The notes: generated from the letters alone by a model not told the origin. 64,000 bases of DNA from Capilliphycus salinus (GCF_047276495.1 NZ_CP178543.1:7440001-7504000); one strand, 5' to 3'; counted from the first letter of the stretch, positions 1 through 9,375 are shown. Program-made: numbers and translations.

Positions 1-2
1 AC

Positions 3-965
3 CGCATTCGGGATATGATGAAATGTTTCCCAGAAACAGGTCATCCGATGGATGCGCTGCAAACCTCTGCCGCTGCATTGGGTTTGTTTTACTCCCGTCG
101 TGCTTTGGATAATCCTCAGTACATTCGAGAAGCGGTTGTGCGACTGTTGGCAAAAATCCCGACGATGGTAGCCGCTTTTCAACTGATGCGGAAAGGAAAT
201 GACCCGGTGCAACCGAGAGACGATCTCGACTATTCGGCGAATTTTCTGTATATGCTCAACGAACGGGAACCCCATCCCCTGGCGGCTAAAGTGTTTGATG
301 TGTGTTTGACGCTTCACGCCGAACATACTATCAATGCTTCGACGTTTTCGGCAATGGTGACGGCTTCGACGTTAACCGATCCCTATGCGGTGGTGGCGTC
401 GGCGGTGGGAACGTTGGCCGGGCCTTTGCATGGCGGCGCGAATGAAGAAGTGCTGTTTATGTTGGAAGATATTGGATCGGTGGAGAACGTTCGGCCCTAC
501 CTGGATGGACTTTTAGAACGAAAAGCCAAAATTATGGGCTTTGGCCATCGGGTTTACAAGGTTAAAGATCCTCGCGCTACCATTTTGCAAAAGTTGGCCG
601 AGGAATTATTTGAGCAGTTCGGCCACGACAAATATTATGAAATTGCACTGGAATTAGAAGCGGCCGTTCAAGACAAACTCGGACACAAAGGCATCTATCC
701 GAATGTAGATTTTTACTCCGGTTTAGTCTATCGCAAGTTGGGGATTCCGACGGATTTGTTTACCCCCATTTTTGCGATCGCTCGCGTGGCCGGATGGCTG
801 GCCCATTGGAAAGAACAAATCGGCAAAAATCGCATTTACCGACCCACTCAAATCTATACCGGTTCTCACGGTGAGCCTTACATTCCCATCGAGCAACGGG
901 CGGTGCCTCTGGGCGATCCTTTGCAACAAAATGGAAGCGATGGTCGAGAATACAGCGGGGATTAG
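3..965 (+). CDS. gltA: Citrate synthase, 5'-truncated by window edge
   Basis: Condenses acetyl-CoA and oxaloacetate to citrate, the entry step of the cytosolic TCA pathway. The reading frame is already open at base 3, so the N-terminal part lies outside the window. The C-terminal 320 residues hold the catalytic signatures: GPLHGGAN (active-site His), GFGHRVYK (second His and substrate-binding Arg) and PNVDFYSG (catalytic Asp). The gene sits 199 bp upstream of ndhA on the same strand, and gltA next to ndhAIGE is a familiar cyanobacterial order. The last 20 or so residues after the conserved EQR are not conserved-looking. The family call is secure. Confidence 0.95.
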   Translation, partial: RIRDMMKCFPETGHPMDALQTSAAALGLFYSRRALDNPQYIREAVVRLLAKIPTMVAAFQLMRKGNDPVQPRDDLDYSANFLYMLNEREPHPLAAKVFDVCLTLHAEHTINASTFSAMVTASTLTDPYAVVASAVGTLAGPLHGGANEEVLFMLEDIGSVENVRPYLDGLLERKAKIMGFGHRVYKVKDPRATILQKLAEELFEQFGHDKYYEIALELEAAVQDKLGHKGIYPNVDFYSGLVYRKLGIPTDLFTPIFAIARVAGWLAHWKEQIGKNRIYRPTQIYTGSHGEPYIPIEQRAVPLGDPLQQNGSDGREYSGD

Positions 966-1164
966 TTGAAAAGGTCGAATGACGATTTCTTATCTCTTCT
1001 AAAAAACCTTCAAATTTCTGGCCCGTGTAAATTAGACGGCGGTCGAACGCTATACTGAGTCTAGAGTAAAGTTTAAATAATCTTTACAAAGAAGGACAGA
1101 AGAAGTCTCGCTCAACAGAGCGATGTCAAAATGTCTAGGGTAATTTAAGTTTGAGTTTGGATAA

Positions 1165-2283
1165 ATGAACCCAGGAATTGACTTACAAGGAAGTTTTGTC
1201 CAAGCCCTGATGGATTTTGGTATACCCCCAGGTGCCGCTAAAGTCATCTGGATGCCCCTACCGATGGGATTAATGTTGGTGGCGGCAACGGTGGGTGTAC
1301 TCGGTTCGGTGTGGCTGGAACGGAAAATCTCAGCCGCCGCCCAACAGCGGATCGGCCCGGAATTTATTGGGCCGTTGGGAACTTTGGCCCCGGCAGCCGA
1401 TGGCTTGAAATTGCTGTTGAAGGAAGATATTGTTCCGGCTTTGGCTGACCCCTGGCTTTTCACCTTGGGGCCAATTATTGTCTCGATCCCGGTCTTTCTG
1501 TCCTATCTCATCGTTCCCTTTGGGCAGAATTTGATCATTAGCGACGTGGGAACGGCGATTTTTCTGTGGATTGCCCTATCGAGTATACAGCCGATTGGGT
1601 TGCTGATGTCCGGCTATGCCTCCAATAATAAATACTCGCTTCTGGGCGGGTTACGGGCTGCCGCACAGTCGATCAGTTATGAAATCCCCCTGGCTTTGGC
1701 GGTTTTGGCCGTTGTGATGATGTCCAACAGCCTCAGCACCATTGATATCGTCGAACAACAGTCCGGTTACGGTATCCTGGGCTGGAATATTTGGCGCCAA
1801 CCGATCGGTTTTCTGATTTTCTGGATCGCCGCTTTAGCCGAATGCGAACGTCTCCCCTTTGACTTACCCGAAGCTGAAGAAGAACTCGTCGCCGGATATC
1901 AAACCGAATATTCCGGGATGAAGTTCGCCCTCTATTATCTGGCTTCCTACGTCAACTTGCTGCTGTCGTCGCTGTTGGTGGCGGTGCTGTATTTGGGCGG
2001 TTGGGATTTTCCCATCCCCGTAGAAGCGATCGCCGGGTGGTTAAATCTCAGCGAAACCACACCCTGGTTACAGGTGATTACGGGTACGTTGGGCATTACG
2101 ATGACCATCCTCAAAGCCTACTTTTTGGTGTTTACAGCCATTCTGCTGCGCTGGACTGTACCTCGGGTGCGGATTGACCAATTGTTAAATCTGGGTTGGA
2201 AATTCTTGTTACCTGTGGGTTTGGTGAATTTACTCCTCACCGCAGGTTTGAAATTAGCTTTCCCAATTGCATTCGGGGGATAA
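1165..2283 (+). CDS. ndhA: NAD(P)H-quinone oxidoreductase subunit 1
   Basis: Membrane subunit of NDH-1, the thylakoid complex that passes electrons from ferredoxin to plastoquinone in respiration and cyclic flow; NdhA forms the quinone-channel interface with the peripheral arm. The 372-residue product is the usual cyanobacterial length, has about eight hydrophobic segments, and contains the conserved cytoplasmic loop AECERLPFDLPEAEEELVAGY around residues 224-244. The ATG at 1165 gives the typical cyanobacterial N-terminus (MNPGIDLQGSF). It is first in the block ndhA-ndhI-ndhG-ndhE. Confidence 0.97.
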   Translation: MNPGIDLQGSFVQALMDFGIPPGAAKVIWMPLPMGLMLVAATVGVLGSVWLERKISAAAQQRIGPEFIGPLGTLAPAADGLKLLLKEDIVPALADPWLFTLGPIIVSIPVFLSYLIVPFGQNLIISDVGTAIFLWIALSSIQPIGLLMSGYASNNKYSLLGGLRAAAQSISYEIPLALAVLAVVMMSNSLSTIDIVEQQSGYGILGWNIWRQPIGFLIFWIAALAECERLPFDLPEAEEELVAGYQTEYSGMKFALYYLASYVNLLLSSLLVAVLYLGGWDFPIPVEAIAGWLNLSETTPWLQVITGTLGITMTILKAYFLVFTAILLRWTVPRVRIDQLLNLGWKFLLPVGLVNLLLTAGLKLAFPIAFGG

Positions 2284-2434
2284 TTCACGCTAACTTCAAA
2301 GACAAGGGTGAGAAAGCAAAAGGAGGGTAGTAGGACATACGGCATACGCCCTCCGAGTCAATACTTCCTCTGCCTTTTGCAATTCGCCCCTTTTGCCTTT
2401 TATTACGATACTGTTGCAACTTGAGAGAGAACCC

Positions 2435-3043
2435 ATGTTAAAGTTTCTAAATCAAGTCACGGACTACGCCAAAGAAACCTTTCAAGCCGCTAAATATATC
2501 GGTCAGGGCTTATCTGTGACTTTCGATCATATGCGTCGCCGTCCGATTACCGTTCAGTATCCCTACGAAAAATTAATTCCCTCCGAACGTTTTAGAGGTC
2601 GGATTCATTTTGAGTTTGATAAATGTATTGCTTGTGAAGTTTGCGTGCGGGTTTGTCCGATTAACTTGCCCGTTGTAGACTGGGAATTTAATAAGGCAAA
2701 TAAGAAAAAACAACTCAAGCATTACAGTATTGACTTTGGGGTTTGTATTTTCTGCGGAAACTGTGTAGAATACTGCCCGACTAACTGTTTATCGATGACC
2801 GAAGAATACGAGTTGGCCGCTTACGATCGCCACGAGTTGAACTATGATAACGTGGCACTCGGACGTTTACCCTACAAGGTGACAAACGATCCGATGGTGA
2901 CTCCGATGCGAGAACTTGCCTACTTACCGAAGGGCGTTTTAGACCCTCACGATCTTCCGGCTGGTGCGCGTCGGGCCGGTTTGCGTCCTGAAGAAATTCT
3001 GGATCAAATGGAAGCCGAACAAGAATCAAAAAGTGAGAATTAG
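2435..3043 (+). CDS. ndhI: NAD(P)H-quinone oxidoreductase subunit I, 2x[4Fe-4S]
   Basis: Peripheral-arm subunit of NDH-1 that relays electrons through two [4Fe-4S] clusters toward plastoquinone. Both cluster motifs are intact: C64-x2-C67-x2-C70-x3-C74 and C104-x2-C107-x2-C110-x3-C114. The frame is open upstream to 2393, but the ATG at 2435 (MLKFLNQVTDYAKETF) matches the family N-terminus and is preceded by GAGAGA, so it is taken as the start, giving 202 residues. It lies 151 bp after ndhA; the longer spacing holds no other gene. Confidence 0.96.
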   Translation: MLKFLNQVTDYAKETFQAAKYIGQGLSVTFDHMRRRPITVQYPYEKLIPSERFRGRIHFEFDKCIACEVCVRVCPINLPVVDWEFNKANKKKQLKHYSIDFGVCIFCGNCVEYCPTNCLSMTEEYELAAYDRHELNYDNVALGRLPYKVTNDPMVTPMRELAYLPKGVLDPHDLPAGARRAGLRPEEILDQMEAEQESKSEN

Positions 3044-3139
3044 GCAGTTCTCAAGAGAAGATAGGCAATGCGTCGAGTTGCGCTTGTCTTCTCCATTTTC
3101 TCACGAATAATTCAGCACAGAAATAAGGAAAAAAGAGTT

Positions 3140-3766
3140 GTGAATTTAGCCGAAGGGGTTCAAATAGTTTCGTTTGGTTTGCTCACCGTGATGATGCTCG
3201 GTGCGGCTTTGGGAGTGGTTTTGCTGGAAAATATTGTTTACTCTGCCTTTTTGTTGGGCGGGGTATTTATGAGTATGGCGGGGCTGTATCTTCTCCTGAA
3301 TGCCGATTTTGTTGCGGCGGCGCAAGTTCTGATTTATGTCGGTTCGGTTAACGTTTTAATCCTATTCGGGATTATGTTGGTTAACAAGCAAGAACGCTTT
3401 AAAACCTTGCCGAATGCTTGGATTCGTAAAGGCGCTACGGCTTTGGTTTGTGCGGGTTTATTTGCCCTCCTGAGTACGATGGTATTGTCTACGCCCTGGA
3501 TGGCGCAAGCGTCGGTTCCTATTCCCCCAGAAGATAGTTCGATTGTGCTGATCGGACAGCACTTTTTCAGTGACTTTTTATTGCCGTTTGAGTTGGCTTC
3601 TGTATTTTTGTTGATGGCAATGGTTGGGGCGATTATTCTGGCTCGTCGCGATTTTATCCCCGATTTAACTCCCGAAGAAGAAATGCAAACTCCCGGTTGG
3701 ACTTTACAGGAACGCCCTCGCGAGTTGCTTTCGGTTTCCAGTCAACAATCTTCTTCTGAAAGTTAA
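3140..3766 (+). CDS. ndhG: NAD(P)H-quinone oxidoreductase subunit 6
   Basis: Membrane-arm subunit of NDH-1. The product is hydrophobic with about five membrane segments and contains the characteristic stretch AAQVLIYVGSVNVLILF near its middle. The frame could start at ATG 3068, but that extension is basic and unlike the family. The GTG at 3140 (VNLAEGVQIVSFG) has AAGGA about ten bases upstream and gives 208 residues, the usual size, so it is preferred. The Ser/Gln-rich C-terminal tail is not conserved-looking. Confidence 0.93.
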   Translation: MNLAEGVQIVSFGLLTVMMLGAALGVVLLENIVYSAFLLGGVFMSMAGLYLLLNADFVAAAQVLIYVGSVNVLILFGIMLVNKQERFKTLPNAWIRKGATALVCAGLFALLSTMVLSTPWMAQASVPIPPEDSSIVLIGQHFFSDFLLPFELASVFLLMAMVGAIILARRDFIPDLTPEEEMQTPGWTLQERPRELLSVSSQQSSSES

Positions 3767-3847
3767 GAATTTTGTAGATTTTCTCAACTCAACAGGGAGA
3801 AATTACTATTTTTAATCGGGTAAAACGTTAGGAGAGAACAACAATTC

Positions 3848-4159
3848 ATGGAATTACAGTTAGAGTATTTTTTGGTGGTTGCGGCGGCTTTATTCTGCAT
3901 TGGAATTTATGGATTAATTACCAGCAGAAATGCGGTGCGGGTGTTGATGTCTATTGAGTTGCTGTTGAATGCGGTTAACTTGAATTTGATGGGATTTTCC
4001 AATTATTTGGACGGAAACAACATCAAAGGTCAGGTGTTTACCGTGTTTGTGATTACCGTAGCGGCGGCTGAAGCGGCTGTTGGTTTGGCTATTGTATTAA
4101 CCATTTATCGTAACCGCGATACGGTTGATATGGAAGAATTTAACCTGTTGAAGTGGTAA
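3848..4159 (+). CDS. ndhE: NAD(P)H-quinone oxidoreductase subunit 4L
   Basis: Small three-helix NDH-1 membrane subunit (NuoK/ND4L family) that contributes buried acidic residues to the proton path. The 103-residue length is typical, and the sequence has the family core MSIELLLNAVNLN (residues 36-48) with the conserved Glu, followed by VAAAEAAVGLAIV (residues 76-88). An RBS-like AGGAGAG lies about a dozen bases before the ATG. It is the last gene of the ndhAIGE block and is followed by an intrinsic terminator. Confidence 0.97.
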   Translation: MELQLEYFLVVAAALFCIGIYGLITSRNAVRVLMSIELLLNAVNLNLMGFSNYLDGNNIKGQVFTVFVITVAAAEAAVGLAIVLTIYRNRDTVDMEEFNLLKW

Positions 4160-4220
4160 ACAGCTAGATTGTAAAATTGCAAAAAATCGCCAGAGATTGA
4201 AATCTCTGTCTCATAAATGA

Positions 4221-4246
4221 AGTCCTCTTAAGAGGACTTTTGTTTT
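4221..4246 (+). terminator. Intrinsic terminator of ndhAIGE
   Basis: A perfect palindrome AGTCCTCTTAAGAGGACT is followed by TTTGTTTT, 62 bp after the ndhE stop. A second smaller hairpin (AGAGATTGAAATCTCT, about 4192-4207) precedes it. This closes the ndh transcription unit. Confidence 0.8.
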
Positions 4247-4279
4247 GAGTCGGGGAATTTATTCCCTGACTTTCTTTTT

Positions 4280-4594
4280 TTAAGACGGTTTCCATTGATA
4301 TTGACTCAGCTTAATTTTCCCATCTGAAGTAAAGACTATCCCTTCTTCTTCGAGAAGTGTTTTTTGATAATAATCTGTTCCCCGACGCAAAGTAGAGTGA
4401 GAAATTTCGCCTTTTGCGTTAATTACCCGATGCCAGGGAATATCAGAAGATTGAGTATCCACCCGATACAACGCATAGCCAACCAAACGCGCTTTTCCCG
4501 CTAAATTAGCTAACTCCGCGACTTGTCCGTAGGTGGCAACTTTCCCGGCCGGAATTTTACGAACTATATCATAAATTATATCATAGGTAGACAT
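4280..4594 (-). CDS. Alkyltransferase-like protein (ATL/MGMT-like)
   Basis: Binds O6-alkylguanine in DNA and is thought to hand the lesion to nucleotide excision repair rather than repair it directly. The 104-residue protein is only the MGMT DNA-binding/active-site domain. It keeps the helix-turn-helix region (GKVATYGQVAEL) and the recognition segment, but the methyl-acceptor Cys of the PCHRV motif is replaced: here it is PWHRVIN with Trp at residue 54. That substitution and length define the ATL family, so this should not be called a methyltransferase. It is a single gene convergent with ndhE; the kinase gene is 24 bp downstream of its start on the same strand. Confidence 0.88.
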   Translation of the reverse strand: MSTYDIIYDIVRKIPAGKVATYGQVAELANLAGKARLVGYALYRVDTQSSDIPWHRVINAKGEISHSTLRRGTDYYQKTLLEEEGIVFTSDGKIKLSQYQWKPS

Positions 4595-4618
4595 GAATTT
4601 TTGAGGTTTTTATTGATT

Positions 4619-5975
4619 TTATCTTGACTTTAATTGTCCCAAAAAATCTGAAATTTCAGCAACCAACCATTCCTGTTCTTCTCGAACTAATAAAGAGCCA
4701 AATTGATGTTTTTTTATCCCTTCAAATAAAGCGCAGTTCATCACAGGATTTCGGTTGCTTGTAATCCCCGTCTCATTAATAGAGATTTTATCTAAATCTG
4801 CCGTTTTTCCTTGAGATTTCCGACTAAATAATAAACATTTCCAGGAAACAGAAAACTCATTGGTATCAATTTGAATACGAGTTTTGCTCGCTGAAGTCCA
4901 CAGAAGAAAGCCAAGCATAACAACACCGACTATAACATGGAAAATAACAGGTGAAAATAGAACTTGAATTCCACCTGATATGAAAACCAAGAGTAGAAAT
5001 CCATTCCATAAAACGTTAAAAATCCATAGAAATAAATCTTGACTCCGAAAACCCGCAGGAGGAATATCAACAACTAAGCTTTTGGATGTTTTTTGAATTT
5101 TAACTCGACTTCCTTTAGGTTTTTTATGAACCGATTGAATACTAGAGTCAGGAGAAGAAATTATCTCCGAGTTATTTTGAAGTGCATTTAAAGCTTGGGC
5201 TGCTGACTGAAACCGATCCTCAAACATCGGTTCTAATATTTTTTCTAACCAATTGGCAAATTGGGGCGAAATTTGTACACAGGAACGAAAATCAATTTTC
5301 ATTCGTTTTTGAGGAAGTTCATCGGGGGAACGATGAGTTAATAAATACAACAAAGTACCGCCCAAACTATACAAATCAGAAGCACAATAAGCCTTTCCCC
5401 GCAACTGTTCCGGGGGGCATATATCCAACCGTTCCGACGAACGTTCCGCTGAAAGAAATTGTATTGCGATAGATATCTTGAACCGCCCCAAAATCCACTA
5501 AAAATATTTCCCCGTCCGCTTTTCTGATAATATTTTGCGGTTTGATATCCCGATGAATAATAGGCGGGTTGAGTTGATGTAAATAGCTGAGAATCTCTAA
5601 AATTTTTATCGCTATTTGCTTAATTTCTGCTTCTGTGGGATGCCAACCTTTTTCAACCCAAGCGGCTAAAGAGTCTCCAGAAACTAATTCTCGAATTAAA
5701 TAAAACTGTCTATCTTCTTCTGTATCGAGGTGAAAATAATCCAAATATTTTGGAATTCCCGGATGGTTCAAATTGGCGAGAACTTTGGCTTCCCGTTCAA
5801 ATAGTTCTAATATTTTCCAATCTTTTGCTTGTCGCAAGGAAACGGCTTTAACGGCGACTCGTTGATAATTTGTCAAATCTTCGGCTTCGTAGGTGGTTCC
5901 CATTCCCCCTTCACCCAAAGCGGTGACAATGCGATACCGTTGGGCTATGATATCGTTGGGTTGGTGTAGAGTCAT
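4619..5975 (-). pseudogene. Ser/Thr protein kinase, split by a +1 frameshift
   Basis: A Hanks-type kinase, membrane-anchored by a C-terminal hydrophobic region, read in two frames. The N-terminal 190 or so residues (5975 down to about 5412) have the Gly loop GEGGMG, K43 of VAVKAV, the catalytic loop HRDIKPQN, the Mg-binding DFG and GTVGYMPP. The next frame (about 5411 to 4619) continues exactly with EQLRGKAYCASDLYSLGG, the rest of the C-lobe, two hydrophobic segments and a basic tail. The break lies in a run of six G (plus strand 5412-5417); five G would restore one frame of about 451 residues. Either the gene is inactivated, the run is phase-variable, or the base is a sequencing error. All catalytic residues are present in the N-terminal piece. 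Confidence 0.85.
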
Positions 5976-6027
5976 GTTGGCGTTTCTCCAGTTGAACCCG
6001 TTATTGGTCTATTATTGCTTACAGTCG

Positions 6028-6180
6028 TAGGGTGCATCAAATAGGTTAAAGTAATGACTTATATACCAATACTGGGAATTTGATGCACACTACTCGCTAT
6101 GATCACTTAAAAATTTGGTGCATCAAATAGGTTAAAGTAATGACTTATATACCAATACTGGGAATTTGATGCACCCTACA
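6028..6180. repeat. Two direct copies of a 58-bp inverted-repeat element
   Basis: Copy 1 (6031-6088) and copy 2 (6117-6174) are essentially identical. Each begins GGTGCATCAAAT and ends ATTTGATGCAC(C), so each can fold into a hairpin, and the whole block is bounded by inverted TAGGGTGCATC. The spacer between copies is 28 bp. It lies between the kinase start and the stop of the binding-protein gene. Confidence 0.85.
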
Positions 6181-7218
6181 TTAGACTGACCAAACGGTTA
6201 AATCTATAGAATCTGAGAGATTTGGGGCGGTTTTAATAATATTATATTTGAGTAAACGTTCGGACATCGTTCGCCAACGTTCCGATGAAATTAAACCCAA
6301 AGGTTCATCTAAACTTTCGCCCAGTGTAATATATTCTGAAATCAATTCTAAAGATTGAGTTTGATAGTCTAAATTGTTGTATTTACTCTTGGGATTAACA
6401 TAATTTTCTATGACAATTTTCGCCGCTTTCGGAATATTTTCTAGGGCGAGTTTCCAACCCTGAAAAGTAGCTTTGAGAAACGCCTGAACCTGTTCTCGCT
6501 GGTTTTCTAACAGGGAATTATGAGCAAAAATAGTCTGTACATAAGCATCATAACCGTAATCGCTCAAACGAATAACCGTTGGTTCAATGCCGGTTTGGTA
6601 AGCAAAGCCTATCGGTTCATCAACGAGATAACATTGCACCGCATCGACTTCTCCGGTTAACAATTTATCGTATTTTTCATCATAGGAAATATCGACAACT
6701 TCAATGTCATCGGGTGGAAGTTTACTATACCCCATTACCAAGTCCATGACTTTTTGAGTATCCGCATGAACCCCGACTTTTTTACCCATTAAATCCTGCA
6801 AAGATGCTATATTATTATCGGGCATAGACATCAAACCCAAGGGAGACGTTTGAAACATCGTGGCAACGGCTTTGATGGGTTTTCCTGCGGCTTGGGCGGC
6901 TAAAATTACGTCCTGTTCCGCACAACCCAAAATCATCGGATTTTCTGCAACAATTTCGATAACATCAACGCCAAAATCCCAGGGTTGAATGTTTAAATTT
7001 AATCCCTCTTTTTGGTAAAGTTGATAATAATCGGCGAGTAAAACCCCGGCAAATTGAACGTTATATTTCCAGTCTAATTGCAGGGTTAATGAGTCCAAAG
7101 AGGTTTGATTTAAGGTTTCTAAAACCTCAACAGCTTGAGAACGTTCCCCAAACGCTCCCAACATCCAAAACAGACTAAAAAAACTTGATGTTTTAACAAA
7201 ATAACGACGGCTTAACAC
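6181..7218 (-). CDS. ABC transporter substrate-binding protein, NMT1/THI5 type
   Basis: Probable periplasmic ligand-binding component. Residues 1-29 look like a twin-Arg/Sec-like export signal (LSRRYFVKTSSFFSLFWML), followed by LTLQLDWKYNVQFAGVLLADYYQ, the opening strand-helix of the NMT1/THI5-like (SsuA/ThiY) fold; residues 150-260 carry VGVHADTQ and the second lobe. Ligands of this family include pyrimidine precursors, sulfonates and nitrate, and the sequence does not show which. No cognate permease or ATPase gene lies beside it. The stop codon abuts the 58-bp repeat pair. Start taken at the ATG giving the signal-like N-terminus. Confidence 0.75.
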   Translation of the reverse strand: MLSRRYFVKTSSFFSLFWMLGAFGERSQAVEVLETLNQTSLDSLTLQLDWKYNVQFAGVLLADYYQLYQKEGLNLNIQPWDFGVDVIEIVAENPMILGCAEQDVILAAQAAGKPIKAVATMFQTSPLGLMSMPDNNIASLQDLMGKKVGVHADTQKVMDLVMGYSKLPPDDIEVVDISYDEKYDKLLTGEVDAVQCYLVDEPIGFAYQTGIEPTVIRLSDYGYDAYVQTIFAHNSLLENQREQVQAFLKATFQGWKLALENIPKAAKIVIENYVNPKSKYNNLDYQTQSLELISEYITLGESLDEPLGLISSERWRTMSERLLKYNIIKTAPNLSDSIDLTVWSV

Positions 7219-7253
7219 AAGATTCTAAGGATGAAAAGAGGATAAAATAAAAC

Positions 7254-8507
7254 TTAATATTGAGGATGAATTGAGCGACCCAGTAACCCGGTCATCAGGC
7301 GTAAAGCCAAATATCGCAAAGGTTTAACCTTCCGCAACCCCCACAAACCCCACCGACGAACGGTCACTTTGGGCAACCAATTTCCCGAAAACATTCGATC
7401 TAGAAAATCGGTGAATCCCAAGATAACCAAATTTTCTTTTTGACGCCAACTTTCGTAACGCTTGAGAACCCGAAGCCGTCCGATATCTTCGCCATTTTCA
7501 GAGGCTTTTCGCAACACTTGAGCCAACGCCCCCGCATCCCGAACGCCCATATTTAGACCCTGGCCGCCGACCGGATGACAGCAGTGAGCCGCATCGCCAA
7601 CCAGCGCCAGTCGGTTTTGAATATAGCGGGCGCTTTGCATCAGTTGAACCGGGAAAACATAGCGATCGCTTTCCAACTCCAAACGACCCAAAAGCCCGCC
7701 CGTGCGGTATTCTAGCAACTCTAAAAATGCTTTTTCATCGAGATCTTTCAACGCTTGGGCTTCGGCGTGAGGCGCAGTCCACACCACCTGACAGCGGTTT
7801 CCCGGTAAAGGCAAAACCCCCATCGGGCCGCTCGGCCAAAACCGTTCAAAAGCAACATTATTGTGAGATTTTTCGGTTTTGATGGTCATGGCGATGCAAG
7901 ACTGCCAATATTTCCAGCCATAGGTCGAAATTCCCGCAGCTTGGCGCAGTGGCGATCGCGAACCATCGGCGGCGATCACCAACTGAGTTCGTAGGGTTTG
8001 AGTAATTCCCTCGGTTTCGACCTCAATTTCGGCAAAATCCGACTGATAATTCACATTGACCACTTTAGCCGGACAAAGCCAAGAAACGTTCTCACAGGAG
8101 TCGAGAAAATCGTGCATTGCGGCTAAAATTACCGAATGTTCGCCGACATAGCCCAACGCCTGAGTGCCGAGATCTGCGGGTTGAAAATCAACCACACCGG
8201 GATGATCGCTATCGCTGAGACTAATTTGACGAAAAGTGGTAATTTTCGGTAAAATTTCGTCCCAGACTCCTATTCCATCAAGAATGCGTCCGGTTTGCAG
8301 CGTTAGGGCGTAGGCTTGTCGGCGGCCGGTGGCGACTGCTTTGGGTTGGGGTTCGATCAAAACAACTCTCAGGGAAGAATTTTTGAGTCCGCAGGCGAGA
8401 GTCGCCCCGACAATACCGCCACCCACAATGGCTAAGTCGTAGTCAAGATTAAGCTGAGACTGCCGTTGAGATTGGGTTTTTGTTTGTGAATGCTGCTGAA
8501 GAAGCAT
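7254..8507 (-). CDS. UbiH/VisC-family FAD-dependent hydroxylase
   Basis: Flavoprotein monooxygenase of the UbiH/UbiF/VisC family, which hydroxylates aromatic rings of quinone precursors. In cyanobacteria homologues are candidates for a step related to plastoquinone or another ring substrate, which is not proven by sequence. Visible motifs are the dinucleotide-binding GGGIVGATLACGL near residue 28, the DG motif VIAADGSRSPLRQAAG in the middle, and GDAAHCCHPVGGQGLNMG (second FAD motif) near residue 300. The N-terminal Gln/Ser-rich 20 residues are dispensable-looking, so the exact start is uncertain. It is 35 bp upstream of the binding-protein gene on the same strand. Confidence 0.87.
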   Translation of the reverse strand: MLLQQHSQTKTQSQRQSQLNLDYDLAIVGGGIVGATLACGLKNSSLRVVLIEPQPKAVATGRRQAYALTLQTGRILDGIGVWDEILPKITTFRQISLSDSDHPGVVDFQPADLGTQALGYVGEHSVILAAMHDFLDSCENVSWLCPAKVVNVNYQSDFAEIEVETEGITQTLRTQLVIAADGSRSPLRQAAGISTYGWKYWQSCIAMTIKTEKSHNNVAFERFWPSGPMGVLPLPGNRCQVVWTAPHAEAQALKDLDEKAFLELLEYRTGGLLGRLELESDRYVFPVQLMQSARYIQNRLALVGDAAHCCHPVGGQGLNMGVRDAGALAQVLRKASENGEDIGRLRVLKRYESWRQKENLVILGFTDFLDRMFSGNWLPKVTVRRWGLWGLRKVKPLRYLALRLMTGLLGRSIHPQY

Positions 8508-8592
8508 AATTTACGGAACTAGAAATCAAACTGAACGAATTTATACCTATTTTATTGTGACTGAAAATCGAAAATTTAGCACGCCAGTCGGT

Positions 8593-8903
8593 GTAGGGGC
8601 GCTCCTCGGTCTAGATTGATCACGTCTGGCCAACAACTCATGTAAACCCGCCCCGGAGTCTCTGTAGGGGCGGGTTCTCCATAAATCTATGTTTCCCAGC
8701 AATAACTGACATGAACCCGCCCCAGAGTTCAAGAGTGATGAATTATGAATATGAATTTTCCCCTATTCCCTATTCCCTAAGAACTGGTGAGGAGGTGACG
8801 GGTTCGGCGGTGACTGAAAGGGGGCGGGTTTATCAAAGTTATTTCTGAGTAAGATACATTGATGCGGAACCCGCCCCTACAACAGGGGTTCGGCGGTGAC
8901 TGA
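8593..8903. repeat. Cluster of three GC-rich palindromic repeats
   Basis: This is the gene-free stretch between the hydroxylase and the rhodanese. It holds three units of a dispersed palindrome (GTAGGGGCGGGTT ... AACCCGCCCC): about 8593-8655, 8663-8723 and 8819-8881. The third unit is flanked by an 18-bp direct repeat (GGGTTCGGCGGTGACTGA) at 8800-8817 and 8886-8903. Open frames here are compositional artefacts. Confidence 0.8.
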
Positions 8904-8904
8904 C

Positions 8905-9267
8905 TCAATAGCGAGGAATATCGGGATCGACGACAATAGAATAGGCATCAATTCCGCCGGCAATATTTTTAACGTTGGTGAACCCCTGACGCATCAACCA
9001 CTGACACATTTGAGCCGATCGCATCCCATGATGACACATCACCAAAGTTTCTTTTTCGTGATCGAAGTGAGTGTGAATTTGCTCAGACCATTGGCTAAAT
9101 TCGCTCAAGGGGAGGTTAATAAAACCCTCAACCTGTGCAATTTCCACCTCTTGCGGTTCGCGAACATCCACCAGTTGTAAGTTTTCGGCTGAACCGGCTT
9201 GCAAGCGGTGTCCTAATTCTTCGACTGTAATTTCTGGGATGGATTGATAAGAAAATGAGTCGGACAT
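8905..9267 (-). CDS. Single-domain rhodanese-like protein
   Basis: A 120-residue single rhodanese domain; such proteins carry sulfane sulfur or act in redox sulfur chemistry in the cytosol. It shows the opening ITVEELGHRLQ, the conserved LVDVREPQEVEIAQVEG, and an active-site loop CHHGMRS with the catalytic Cys at about residue 78. The loop length (CxxxxxR/S) is that of sulfurtransferases rather than phosphatases. No signal peptide is present. The stop codon lies directly against the repeat cluster. It is transcribed in the same direction as the upstream helicase gene but separated by 108 bp. Confidence 0.9.
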   Translation of the reverse strand: MSDSFSYQSIPEITVEELGHRLQAGSAENLQLVDVREPQEVEIAQVEGFINLPLSEFSQWSEQIHTHFDHEKETLVMCHHGMRSAQMCQWLMRQGFTNVKNIAGGIDAYSIVVDPDIPRY

Positions 9268-9375
9268 GAGCAGAATCCACCTTTGGGGTAACTAAACAAT
9301 TATTTTGCCAATCTCATCATCAATTGTAGGGAAAAATACTGCAATTGCAATTGAGATTGTTCCATGATTTCTATT

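Noticed and set aside
4280..4594. O6-methylguanine-DNA methyltransferase
   Set aside because: The acceptor Cys is replaced by Trp in PWHRV, so it is an alkyltransferase-like protein.
8547..8732. An open frame on the minus strand in the palindrome cluster
   Set aside because: Composition follows the repeat arms; no RBS or family similarity.
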